DNA from: Amycolatopsis aidingensis
GTDB taxonomy: Bacteria; Actinomycetota; Actinomycetes; Mycobacteriales; Pseudonocardiaceae
Direction of reading: 5' to 3'
Assembly (NCBI RefSeq): GCF_018885265.1
Contig: NZ_CP076538.1
Coordinates: 3,074,001-3,138,000, forward strand
DNA: 64,000 nt
Each line of letters opens with the position of its first letter. Positions within the stretch are counted from its first letter, which is position 1. A model generated the notes under the pieces. It had not been told where the DNA came from and did not search any database. It was given only the letters and a program-made list of their open reading frames with translations. Both the position numbers and the translations under genes were made by a program. This document shows, one piece after another, positions 1-9,758 of the stretch.

Positions 1-15
1 GCCGTCGGCGCCTGA
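1..15 (+). CDS. 3' end of the gene before sufC, probably sufD (partial)
   Basis: The first five codons read Ala-Val-Gly-Ala-stop in a frame open from the window edge. In actinobacterial SUF operons the gene directly before sufC is normally sufD, which encodes the scaffold partner of SufB and SufC. Only four residues are visible, so the identity rests on gene order alone. A 47-base gap containing a purine-rich ribosome binding site separates it from sufC. Confidence 0.4.
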   Translation, partial: AVGA

Positions 16-62
16 CCGCCGAGCGAGCCCTCCTGCCACGAGAAAGACGGATAGAAGAAGAC

Positions 63-2152
<2,090 letters not shown>

Positions 2153-2161
2153 GTCAGGACG

Positions 2162-2620
2162 ATGCAGCTGGAGAGCATGTACCAGGAGATCATCCTGGAT
2201 CACTACAAGAACCCGCACGGCCGCGGCCTGCGGGAGCCGTTCGACGGCGAGTCCTTCCAGGTCAACCCGACCTGCGGGGACGAGGTGACCCTGCGGGTGA
2301 AGCTGGACGGCGAGCGGGTCGAGGACGTGTCCTACGAGGGGCAGGGGTGCTCGATCAGCCAGGCCGCCACCTCCGTCTTGACGGATCTGGTCGTCGGGCA
2401 CACGGTGGAAGAGGCGTTGACGACGATGGAGGCCTTCGTCGAGCTGATGCAGGGGCGCGGCCAGGTCGAGCCGGATGAGGACGTGCTGGACGACGGCATC
2501 GCCTTCGCCGGTGTGGCGAAGTACCCGGCCAGGGTGAAGTGCGCGCTGCTCGGCTGGATGGCCTTCAAGGACGCACTGGGCCAGACGACGGACAAGGCCA
2601 CGAACGGAGTGCAAGTCTGA
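2162..2620 (+). CDS. sufU: SufU, zinc-dependent sulfurtransferase
   Basis: A 152-residue IscU-like protein. In actinobacteria and Bacillus, SufU is a zinc sulfurtransferase that accepts persulfide sulfur from SufS for the SufBCD scaffold. The ligand residues expected for the family are visible: Cys38 and Asp40 (NPTCGDE), Cys63 (GQGCSIS) and Cys127 (VKCALLGW). The insertion between the second and third cysteines that separates SufU from IscU is present. The stop codon overlaps the next start as TGATG, implying translational coupling to the MIP18-family gene. Confidence 0.95.
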   Translation: MQLESMYQEIILDHYKNPHGRGLREPFDGESFQVNPTCGDEVTLRVKLDGERVEDVSYEGQGCSISQAATSVLTDLVVGHTVEEALTTMEAFVELMQGRGQVEPDEDVLDDGIAFAGVAKYPARVKCALLGWMAFKDALGQTTDKATNGVQV

Positions 2621-3051
2621 TGAGCGAGGAACAGACCCAGACCCAGACTCGGCCCGAGGACTCCGGGCACCGGGAAGGGCGCACCGCGGAGGACCTGCCC
2701 GAGCAGGTGCGTCCGGCCGCCGAGACGGCCGATGTGGCCAAGGTCGAGGACCTCGAGGAGGCCATGCGCGATGTGGTCGACCCCGAACTCGGCATCAACG
2801 TGGTCGACCTGGGGCTGGTCTACGACATCCGGGTGGAGCAGGACAACACCGCCACCATCGACATGACCCTGACCTCGGCGGCCTGCCCGCTGACCGACGT
2901 GATCGAGGACCAGACCGCCTCGGTGCTCACCGGCGGTGCCGGCCTGGTCAAGGACTTCCGGATCAACTGGGTCTGGATGCCCCCGTGGGGTCCGGAGAAG
3001 ATCACCGAGGACGGCCGCGAGCAACTCCGCGCCCTCGGCTTCACGGTCTAG
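2620..3051 (+). CDS. MIP18/DUF59 family Fe-S assembly factor (SufT-like)
   Basis: A 143-residue protein whose C-terminal two thirds is a MIP18 (DUF59) domain with the core motif DVVDPELGINVVDLGLVYDI and the conserved cysteine in TSAACPLTDVI. Members of this family act in Fe-S cluster maturation or transfer and commonly close SUF operons. The first 45 residues are polar, rich in Gln, Thr and Glu, and probably disordered. I chose the ATG at 2620 because it overlaps the sufU stop. A longer in-frame start inside sufU would add residues unlike the family. Confidence 0.9.
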   Translation: MSEEQTQTQTRPEDSGHREGRTAEDLPEQVRPAAETADVAKVEDLEEAMRDVVDPELGINVVDLGLVYDIRVEQDNTATIDMTLTSAACPLTDVIEDQTASVLTGGAGLVKDFRINWVWMPPWGPEKITEDGREQLRALGFTV

Positions 3052-3057
3052 CTCAAT

Positions 3058-3109
3058 GCTGTGAGTGGCCCGTTCCCTGCACTTTCGCAGCGAACGGGCC
3101 ACTCACAGC
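3058..3109. terminator. Long perfect hairpin between convergent genes
   Basis: An 18-base perfect inverted repeat (3058-3075 against 3092-3109) with a 16-base loop lies just after the SUF operon stop and before the 3' end of the opposite-strand HD gene. There is no U-tract, as is common in high-GC actinobacteria. Its place between converging genes suggests a bidirectional terminator. Confidence 0.8.
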
Positions 3110-3120
3110 GGTCACGGGGG

Positions 3121-3810
3121 TCAGGAGGCTTGGGGGAGCTGGGTGAGCAGGTGCTGGACGGCCGTGTCGTCCAGTGACTCCTTGATGCACTGCCAGAGTT
3201 CGAGGTTGGCCATCGCCCAGCGGGAGTAGGTCGCCGCGGCCTCGGGGTTGTAGAAGTAGTACCCCTCGTCGTGCACATCGCACTGCTCGCCGACGATCTT
3301 GTGCGCCAGCTCGCGCAGGCTGATCCCGTTCTCGTGCAGGTACCGGTGCGCCAGCATCACCGGGGTCACCGGCAGGGCCTTGAACAGGGTGTCGGCATCG
3401 CTGAGCGCCTGCGCCTCCACCGAGATATGCCTGCCCCTGGTGGCCATCTCGGCCTCGTCGATGATCTCGTCGATCCACCGGGCGTAACCGGCGGGTACCG
3501 CGGCGTCGGCCAGCACGCCCAGCCGCAGGTCCCGGCCCGCGGCCGCGGGCGAGTTACGCAGCACCAGGTAGTTGACGTCGTGCAGCAGCGCGGCCGCCTC
3601 CACCACGGCGACGTCCGCGCCGTTCTGGCCGGCGAACTCCACCGCCTTGCTGCGCACGAAGTCGACGTGGTGCCAGCCGTGGAACGGTAGCCGTTCGGCG
3701 TAGCGCCGGCACAGCTGCCGTACCCTGTGCTCGATCACCGCGAGGGCGGTCTGGGATACCGTGCCTTCAGCCAGCGTGGTGCCGTCGGCAGTGGTGTTGT
3801 GAGCGCGCAT
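3121..3810 (-). CDS. HD-domain metal-dependent phosphohydrolase-like protein
   Basis: A 229-residue protein with an HD-superfamily core: His44/His47/His48 in FHGWHHVDF, the His77-Asp78 pair in AAALLHDVNYL, and a later Asp in ALSDADTLFKA. These residues normally bind one or two divalent metals and hydrolyse phosphoester or nucleotide substrates. The substrate cannot be told from the sequence. The ATG at 3810 is preceded by GGAGGGG. It appears to be a single gene, convergent with the SUF operon, and the next minus-strand gene ends 73 bases upstream. Confidence 0.8.
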   Translation of the reverse strand: MRAHNTTADGTTLAEGTVSQTALAVIEHRVRQLCRRYAERLPFHGWHHVDFVRSKAVEFAGQNGADVAVVEAAALLHDVNYLVLRNSPAAAGRDLRLGVLADAAVPAGYARWIDEIIDEAEMATRGRHISVEAQALSDADTLFKALPVTPVMLAHRYLHENGISLRELAHKIVGEQCDVHDEGYYFYNPEAAATYSRWAMANLELWQCIKESLDDTAVQHLLTQLPQAS

Positions 3811-3883
3811 GGACCCCTCCGATCCCGGCCGGTCTTATGGGCGGGTGGAGTGCGATCGTAGACGTCCTGGCGCGCTACTGTAT

Positions 3884-4522
3884 TCAGATTCGCTGGATCA
3901 GGGCCCCCAATCGACTTTCGACGGGTACGTGCCGATGACTCGATCCGGTGACGGGATCATAGGAGAGGCTCCACTCGGTTACCGGGCGTGATTTCACCAG
4001 GAAGGTCATGGTGTCGTCGGCGGCACGGGGGATCCGGTGGAACTCGTGTGCGAGCATCGCGCCGGCCGCGCCCTCCTGGCAGAGGGTTCGCCTGCGCAGC
4101 GCGGCCGAGCGGATCAGCCTGCTGTCCGGATCCAGCTCGGTGTCATACCGCTCGTGCTCGTAGGCACCGTGCAGGATCGTGGTGCAGAAGTGGTACCTGT
4201 GGTTGTGCACCGAGTCCGCATAGCCTTGCCGCCAGTCGCGCTGCGGCTTGTATTCGTGCAGCCAGAACGAGAAGGGGTCCTCCGGTCGGTCCAGCAGGCA
4301 CCAGGCGAAGTGCGTGGTCGTCTCCCGGGACCGGGTGGTCACGGTCCGCGCCTGCTCGGCAGGCAGTTCGCGCAGGTAGCCGGCCAGCTCCGCGCGCAGG
4401 TCGCAGGGGCCCAGCAGCTGCTGGAACCACTCGTCGACCGTGCGCCAGTGCTCGGTCAGGGGGAACTCGGCGCTGCGCAGCTCCTCGGCCAGGCCGGTGA
4501 GCAGGGGCACGCGAGTGAGCAA
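3884..4522 (-). CDS. Cupin-like (cysteine-dioxygenase-like fold) protein of unknown role
   Basis: About 212 residues, not assigned to a known family with confidence. The middle holds a cupin-type metal-binding pattern: SVHNHRYHF, then LHGAYEHERY about ten residues on, and a later HEFHRI. This recalls the H-x-H ... H arrangement of cysteine dioxygenase and other thiol dioxygenases. The start is probably the TTG at 4522, with GGGAG nine bases upstream and five bases after the stop of the membrane protein gene. GTG at 4510 is an alternative. The two genes look co-transcribed and translationally coupled, so a joint role is likely. Function is unknown. Confidence 0.65.
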   Translation of the reverse strand: MLTRVPLLTGLAEELRSAEFPLTEHWRTVDEWFQQLLGPCDLRAELAGYLRELPAEQARTVTTRSRETTTHFAWCLLDRPEDPFSFWLHEYKPQRDWRQGYADSVHNHRYHFCTTILHGAYEHERYDTELDPDSRLIRSAALRRRTLCQEGAAGAMLAHEFHRIPRAADDTMTFLVKSRPVTEWSLSYDPVTGSSHRHVPVESRLGALIQRI

Positions 4523-4527
4523 GATTA

Positions 4528-5532
4528 TCAGCTCCCGATTTCGGCGGCGATGGAGAATTCTTGCAGAAAAGCATGGAAAGCGGTCGTCAGCTCCTGAAGC
4601 TCTCGTTCCGTCGGGCGCCATCCCGTGATTTGCTCGAACAGCGCGAGAAAATCGCTCTCGGTCGTGTTCGGGGTCAGCTGGAAATGGCGTTCGGTTCGCG
4701 AGTTGCACAGCCGGAGGAACTCGGTGCGTTCCATGCCGTAGATGAACGAGCCCTCGGAGAAACGCAGGGTTCGTGGGTACAGCGTGCTCGCCTCGGCGGC
4801 GTTGCTGTACAGGGTGATCCAGGCGCTGGCGTCGAACAGCTCCAGCCGGTCCAGCGGCGGGTCCGCAAGCACCGTGATGTCCACCCTGGTGCACCGGCTG
4901 CGGGCGAGGTACAGCCCGACGACGCCCATCCAGATCTCGTCGTCCAGCCGTTTCTGGATCGCGTCGAAGTCCGCCTCGGCGCCCTCGTGCCGGAGCAGGT
5001 AGCGCGTCCGGCCGCCGACCGTGGTGTTGTCCCGCGGGTCGGCGATGATCACCCGTACCTCCCGCTCGGCGTGCGAGAGCAGCAGCCGCGCCGCCGCGTG
5101 TCGCCCGGAGAAGCCGCGGAAGAAGTACTGCTTGGTGTCGCGCAGGTCGCGCATCATCAACTTGTTGAAGGCCGGGTTCGGCTCGCTGCTGGCCTCGAAC
5201 ACGTCGGTGGGGAAGAACTCCTTGTTCAGCGACCGGTACTCCTCGCTGAGTTCCCGCAGCGCCCGCCTGCTCTCCTCGACCACCGGCGTCACCAGGGCAC
5301 GCCGGGCCGCGGTCGCCGTGATCAGGGTCTGGCCGAACCCGACCACGGCCGTGATGAGCGTTCCCGAGCCCACCGCGTTGACGAAGTCCTTCCCAGCGCC
5401 CGCTTCCATGGTGCTGGCCAGCACCATGGAAGCCCCGGAGATCAGCAACAGGGCGAGGAGCAGCAGGCCCGTCCTGGTCCAGAAGATCTCCTGGAGCGGG
5501 CCGTTGCGGAGCCGTCCGGCATCCGCTGGCAC
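4528..5532 (-). CDS. Two-TM membrane protein with cytoplasmic domain, unknown function
   Basis: A 334-residue protein. Two hydrophobic segments (about residues 21-40 and 51-73) form a membrane hairpin. A soluble region of about 260 residues follows, with alternating beta-like stretches (EVRVIIADP, TRVDITVLADPP, SAWITLYSN) that recall phospholipase-D/HKD-like folds but lack an obvious HxKxxxxD motif. The GTG start has a strong GAGGAGG site nine bases upstream. It is the first gene of a pair with the cupin-like gene. I do not recognise the family. A membrane sensor or effector paired with a cytosolic cupin is inference only. Confidence 0.6.
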   Translation of the reverse strand: MPADAGRLRNGPLQEIFWTRTGLLLLALLLISGASMVLASTMEAGAGKDFVNAVGSGTLITAVVGFGQTLITATAARRALVTPVVEESRRALRELSEEYRSLNKEFFPTDVFEASSEPNPAFNKLMMRDLRDTKQYFFRGFSGRHAAARLLLSHAEREVRVIIADPRDNTTVGGRTRYLLRHEGAEADFDAIQKRLDDEIWMGVVGLYLARSRCTRVDITVLADPPLDRLELFDASAWITLYSNAAEASTLYPRTLRFSEGSFIYGMERTEFLRLCNSRTERHFQLTPNTTESDFLALFEQITGWRPTERELQELTTAFHAFLQEFSIAAEIGS

Positions 5533-5903
5533 AGGGGGTCACCTCCTCGGTTCACACCCGAACGGACGAATGCTGTGGGTATCTGTTCGAGTGCAGGCCG
5601 CAACTCTACGCGGCCACCCCCGGCGGCGAAATAAGAGAAATGGGGGAATGTGAAGTGCGTTCGGGTAATCGCCAGGGTGTGCCAGAACCGCCCGGAAGTT
5701 AACGCCTGTCGATCGAATTCCGCAGAAGTCTCCTGGGAACACCGGAACGCAGCGCCACCGGCCGCCGGGAACAGTCCCGAACCGCGCTGAACCGCGGCGA
5801 GATGCCGTCGCGCGGCCCGGCCGGGCGAGTTCCCTCCCCGGTACCGGGACGGTTCCCGCAGCGGAGGGAGGCGGCGCGCGGGGCGGTCTGCGACGATCAT
5901 CCC
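5533..5903. other. 371-bp divergent intergenic region
   Basis: This lies between the divergent membrane-protein gene and the histidine kinase gene, so it must hold promoters for both. I see no convincing -35/-10 pair, repeat or small gene. The block 5630-5720 is less GC-rich than its surroundings, as expected for promoter DNA. Confidence 0.4.
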
Positions 5904-7175
5904 GTGGTGGTGCGACGGTTGTTCGGCCCGGTGGCGAGTGCCTCGACCTACCGTCGATGGGCGTATCTGATCCTCGGCGGCGCCCTGCTGGTGCCGTACC
6001 TGCTGTTCGCGACCGTGGTGCTGCCCTCGGTGCTGAGCCTGGAGCGGCAGAGCGCGGGCACGGTCGTGATCGCAGGCTCGATCGCCGTGCTCAGCGCGAT
6101 GCTGCTGTCCTCGTTCATCCCCGCCGTCCGGGTGCTGGAGGGCACGGCGGTGCGGGAACTGCTGGACGATCCGGTACCGGGGGTCACCTTCGGCCCGGCA
6201 AGGGGCTGGCCGACCCGGTTGCGGTCCAGCGCGATGTTCATGCTGCACGTGCTGCTCGGCGGCGCGGTCAGCTTCCTGACCCTGTCCGTGCCGTTGATGT
6301 TCACCCTGTCCGTGGCCGCCCCGTTCACCGGAAGGGCGAACTTCGGCTTCGGCGCGGGCCAGCAGGTGCCCCGTGGCTGGGAAAGCTCCTGGATCCCGCT
6401 GGTCCTGCTGCTGCTGATGCTGGGACTGTTCTATGTCGTCGCCGGATCCGGCGCATTGCTGGCCCGCGCGGCGAAGCTGCTGCTCGGGCTGCCCGCGGGG
6501 GAGCGGATCGCGGAACTGGAGCGGCAGGCCGAGACGCTGACCGAGCGCAACCGGCTCGCCAGGGAGCTGCACGACTCGGTCGGGCACGCGTTGAGCGTGG
6601 TGACCATCCAGGCAGGCGCCGCCCGCCGCACCCTCCGCCGCGACCCCGAGGTGGCCGAGCAGGCGCTGCGGGCCATCGAGGACTCCGCCCGCGCCGCGCT
6701 GGACGACCTGGACTACGTGCTGGGCGTGCTGCGCGAGGAACCCGCGGGCAAGGCCACGCAGGCCGGGCTCACCGACCTGCCCGCGCTGTTGTCGGCGACC
6801 AGGATGGCCGGTGTCACCATCGACGCGCGGCTGCCGGACGACCTCGAGTCGGTGCCGCAGGTGATCTCCAGGGAGGCCTACCGCATCGTGCAGGAATGCC
6901 TGACCAACGTGCTCCGGCACGCCGGTAAGGTTCCGGTCGAACTGCGGCTGGCCGCCGCGGAGGGTGAGCTGGAGCTGGTCGTGACCAACCCGGTGGATGC
7001 GGGCGCGCCGTCCGCGGCGGTCCGTCCCGGCCGCCGCGGGGGTGGCAGCGGCCTGCGTGGCGTGGCCGAACGGGCCGAGATCCTCGGCGGGGACCTGCGC
7101 GCCGGCCGGGTGGGCGATACCTGGGAGGTGGCCGTGCGGCTGCCGACACACACGGAGCGGGGGAGTGGCACGTGA
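5904..7175 (+). CDS. NarL-type sensor histidine kinase
   Basis: About 423 residues. Four or so hydrophobic segments occupy the first 190 residues without a large extracellular domain. A short coiled coil (ERIAELERQAETLTERN) leads into a HisKA_3 dimerisation motif, ARELHDSVGHALS, with the phospho-accepting His near residue 223. The HATPase_c domain shows the N-box AYRIVQECLTNVLRHAG and a G-box around GSGLRGVAERAEILGG. The start was set at GTG 5904, where the first membrane-proximal residues begin; upstream codons are arginine/proline rich and unlike the family. The next gene starts inside its stop codon, so the pair forms one two-component system. The signal is unknown. Confidence 0.88.
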   Translation: MVVRRLFGPVASASTYRRWAYLILGGALLVPYLLFATVVLPSVLSLERQSAGTVVIAGSIAVLSAMLLSSFIPAVRVLEGTAVRELLDDPVPGVTFGPARGWPTRLRSSAMFMLHVLLGGAVSFLTLSVPLMFTLSVAAPFTGRANFGFGAGQQVPRGWESSWIPLVLLLLMLGLFYVVAGSGALLARAAKLLLGLPAGERIAELERQAETLTERNRLARELHDSVGHALSVVTIQAGAARRTLRRDPEVAEQALRAIEDSARAALDDLDYVLGVLREEPAGKATQAGLTDLPALLSATRMAGVTIDARLPDDLESVPQVISREAYRIVQECLTNVLRHAGKVPVELRLAAAEGELELVVTNPVDAGAPSAAVRPGRRGGGSGLRGVAERAEILGGDLRAGRVGDTWEVAVRLPTHTERGSGT

Positions 7176-7837
7176 CCGAAGCGGACCCGATCGGCATCCT
7201 GCTGGTCGACGACGAGCAGCTGGTCCGGGCCGGGCTGCGCGCGGTACTGGACGTGGAGCCGGACCTCACCGTGCTCGGGGAGGCCGCGGACGGCGCCGAG
7301 GTACCCGGCCTGGTCGGCAGGCTGCGCCCGGCCGTGGTGCTGATGGATGTGCGGATGCCCTCGGTGGACGGGATCAGGGCGACCGAGCACCTGATGTCGG
7401 TGCTGGACGCGCCGCCCAAGGTGGTGGTGGTGACCACCTTCGAGAACGACGACTACGTCTACGACGCGCTGCGCGCCGGGGCCAGCGGTTTCCTGCTGAA
7501 ACGCGCCCGCCCGGAGGAGATCGTCGCAGCGGTGCGCACGGTCGCCGCCGGGGAGTCGCTGCTGTTCCCCGCCGCCATCCGCAGGCTGGCGGCGCGGCAC
7601 AGCCCCGGTGCGGGCCTTGACCGGCTCGCCGATGCCGGGCTGACCGAGCGGGAGGCCGATGTGCTGCGGCTGATGGCCAAGGGGTTGTCCAATGTGGAGA
7701 TCGCGGGCGAGCTCTATCTCGGCGTGCAGACGGTCAAGACGCATGTCGGCAACCTGCTGGCCAAGCTGGGCGCGCGGGATCGTACCCAGGCGGTGATCCG
7801 CGCGTACGAGTCCGGGTTCATCCCGGTCACCGGCTAG
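7172..7837 (+). CDS. NarL/LuxR-family response regulator
   Basis: A 221-residue two-domain regulator. The receiver domain has the acidic pair LVDDEQ near residues 13-15, phospho-acceptor Asp59 in VLMDVRMPS, Thr in VVTTFEND and Lys in GFLLKRARPEE. The C-terminal LuxR helix-turn-helix (LTEREADVLRLMAKGLSN to TVKTHVGNLLAKLG) binds DNA. The GTG start overlaps the kinase stop (GTGA). It is the cognate regulator of the preceding kinase. Targets are not visible here. Confidence 0.93.
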   Translation: MTEADPIGILLVDDEQLVRAGLRAVLDVEPDLTVLGEAADGAEVPGLVGRLRPAVVLMDVRMPSVDGIRATEHLMSVLDAPPKVVVVTTFENDDYVYDALRAGASGFLLKRARPEEIVAAVRTVAAGESLLFPAAIRRLAARHSPGAGLDRLADAGLTEREADVLRLMAKGLSNVEIAGELYLGVQTVKTHVGNLLAKLGARDRTQAVIRAYESGFIPVTG

Positions 7838-7852
7838 CCCCGCTGCGGGGCT
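7836..7852. terminator. Small GC hairpin between convergent stops
   Basis: AGCCCCG, CTG, CGGGGCT: a 7-bp stem with a three-base loop that starts within the response-regulator stop codon and ends at the stop of the opposite-strand gene. It is placed to act as a compact bidirectional terminator, although there is no U-tract. Confidence 0.5.
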
Positions 7853-9555
7853 CAGCTGGCCGGGCGCTGGCGGGCGGCCATGCCGTGCCTGCCGAGGCCG
7901 CGCAGCACCTCCACCCGCTCCGACCCCGGCCTGCCAAGCACCCAGCTCGACCCGCCGACTTCCTTGGCCCGCTTCTTCAGCGGCGCCAGCATCCGGGAGA
8001 CCTCCCGGTAGGAGGAGATCGAGCCGCTACCGCAGGCGAGGGTGGCCAGCGAGACGGTCACCGTCATGCCCTCGATCGTCCAGGTCGCGTCCAGCATCCG
8101 GTTGGCGACTGTGGCGATCTCCTCCACATCGCAGGCGAGCAGGAAGTCGTCCCCGCCCACATGGCTGACGGTCAGCCGGTCCAGGTCCCCGACGAGTTCG
8201 GTCAGCGCCCTGCCGATGTCCCGGATCAGGTCGTCGCCCGCGGCGAACCCGACCGTGTCGTTGACGACCTTGAAGGCGTCGATGTCCAGCCAGGCCACCA
8301 CCATCGCCTCGTGCCCCGCGATCCGGCGATCGACATCGCGGGCGATGGTGTCGCTGCCGGGCAGCCTGGTGAGCGGGCTGAGCGCGGCGGCCTCCTCGAT
8401 CTTGGACTCGGCAACCCCGCGCACCACCTCGTTGACCAGCACCACCCCGAGGCAGCGGCCCTGACCGTCGGTCACCACCACGTCGTCCCCGGTGCGGCCC
8501 CAGTCCGCGTCGTTGACCAGGTTCAGCAGCTCCAGCGCGCCCGCGTCGGCGCGGATGGCGTGCGGGGCGTCGGCCAGCCGGGCCGCGGGCCGCTTGGCGT
8601 GCAGCGCGTGCCCGTACGGCCCGGTGACCGCGATCAGGAACCGGCTGCGGTCGATCGACCACTGCGGCCGCTGGTGCTCGTCCAGCCCGACGATCCCGGT
8701 CGGTGCGTCGTTGTCCACCAGTACCTCGCGGACCTCCTCGCAGGTCGCGGTGGCAGGCAAGGTGGTGGCCGGGCGGAGGAAGTCGGCCACCCGCTGGGTG
8801 GTCCCCGCGGAGGCCACGATCGGGCCGGTCTGCTCGGCGGCCTCGGAGGCGAGTGCCCCCGCGGTCCACGAGCCGGAGTCCCTCGCGGCGTTGAACAGGT
8901 TGCCCTGCGCGATCCGCACGCCGAGCTTGCGCATGGCGGTCAGCTGTTCGGTCTGTTCGATCCCGGTCGCGACCAGCCGCAGCTCCAGCCGGCTCGCGTA
9001 GTGCGTGAGCGCCTCGACCACGGCGACCGCGGCGGGCTCATCGGGTAACCGGTTCAGCAGCGTGCGATCGAGTTTCACCAGGTCGACCGGGGTGGAGGCG
9101 AGCAGGTCCAGCGGCAGGTCACCGCGGCCGAGGCCGTCGAAGGCCAGCCGGAACCCGAGCTCGGTCAGCCGCTGCATCCCCTCCCGCAGCGTGGCCTGCG
9201 CGACGCCGTGGAAAGGGGGGCCGATCTCGAGCACGACCTCGCGGGGCCGCCTGCCGGCATTGGCCAGCGCCTTGAGCAGCGGGTCGAAGACGGCGGCCGG
9301 CGCGGCCGCCGTGCATGCGGTGACGTTCAGGTGCAACGGCAGGAGCGTCTGGTGTCGCGCTTCCTCGTCGACGGCCTGCGCGGCCAGCGTGATGTCGACC
9401 TGCACCAGCCTGCCTTTGCGCAGGGCACCGGCGAGCAGGTCGCGGACCTGGCCTGCCGGCGGGCGGGCAAGCGCCTCCAGCGCCACCACCCCGCCGGTGT
9501 TCAGGCTGTACAACGGCTGGAAGGCGAAACGAACGGGATTCGGCGATTCACCCAC
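7852..9555 (-). CDS. EAL-CBS-GGDEF cyclic-di-GMP signalling protein with altered EAL loop
   Basis: A 567-residue cytoplasmic protein with domains in the order EAL (about 1-235), tandem CBS (about 250-380) and GGDEF (about 390-550). In the EAL part the Glu of LEALARP, the Asn of LHLNVTA, the Glu of VVLEIG, the Lys of DLVKLDR and the Glu of ATGIEQ are kept. The loop normally DDFGTG reads DGLGRG and has lost the second Asp, so phosphodiesterase activity is doubtful. The GGDEF site reads GGDDF, a conservative change compatible with cyclase activity. CBS domains usually sense adenine nucleotides. Compare the second, more degenerate c-di-GMP protein at 25.6-27.5 kb. Confidence 0.87.
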   Translation of the reverse strand: MGESPNPVRFAFQPLYSLNTGGVVALEALARPPAGQVRDLLAGALRKGRLVQVDITLAAQAVDEEARHQTLLPLHLNVTACTAAAPAAVFDPLLKALANAGRRPREVVLEIGPPFHGVAQATLREGMQRLTELGFRLAFDGLGRGDLPLDLLASTPVDLVKLDRTLLNRLPDEPAAVAVVEALTHYASRLELRLVATGIEQTEQLTAMRKLGVRIAQGNLFNAARDSGSWTAGALASEAAEQTGPIVASAGTTQRVADFLRPATTLPATATCEEVREVLVDNDAPTGIVGLDEHQRPQWSIDRSRFLIAVTGPYGHALHAKRPAARLADAPHAIRADAGALELLNLVNDADWGRTGDDVVVTDGQGRCLGVVLVNEVVRGVAESKIEEAAALSPLTRLPGSDTIARDVDRRIAGHEAMVVAWLDIDAFKVVNDTVGFAAGDDLIRDIGRALTELVGDLDRLTVSHVGGDDFLLACDVEEIATVANRMLDATWTIEGMTVTVSLATLACGSGSISSYREVSRMLAPLKKRAKEVGGSSWVLGRPGSERVEVLRGLGRHGMAARQRPAS

Positions 9556-9744
9556 GCGCGAAATAATGCCGGGTTCGCGCCAAGATCACCGGGTATGTCG
9601 AGGAATGTTCACCGCGCGGCCATCCCCGGGTCAACGGAACCGCAGGCGTAATTGTTATCGATTCACGGGGAAATCGAGCAGTGAGTCAGATGCTCGCAAA
9701 TGAATGGGCGGAAACCACCCATTCCGCCGTCCGAGTGACGGAAG

Positions 9745-9750
9745 TATACG
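9745..9750 (+). promoter_or_regulatory. Candidate -10 box for the dGTPase-like gene
   Basis: TATACG stands out in GC-rich DNA and ends eight bases before the ATG at 9759, the geometry of a leaderless actinobacterial transcript. The corresponding -35 (TTCCGC, 9722-9727, 17-base spacer) is weak. Confidence 0.4.
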
Positions 9751-9758
9751 GTGCAGCT

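Noticed and set aside
9681..9758. Upstream GTG as the start of the dGTPase-like gene
   Set aside because: It lacks a ribosome binding site and adds residues unlike the family, whereas ATG 9759 sits at leaderless spacing from TATACG. Kept only as an alternative.
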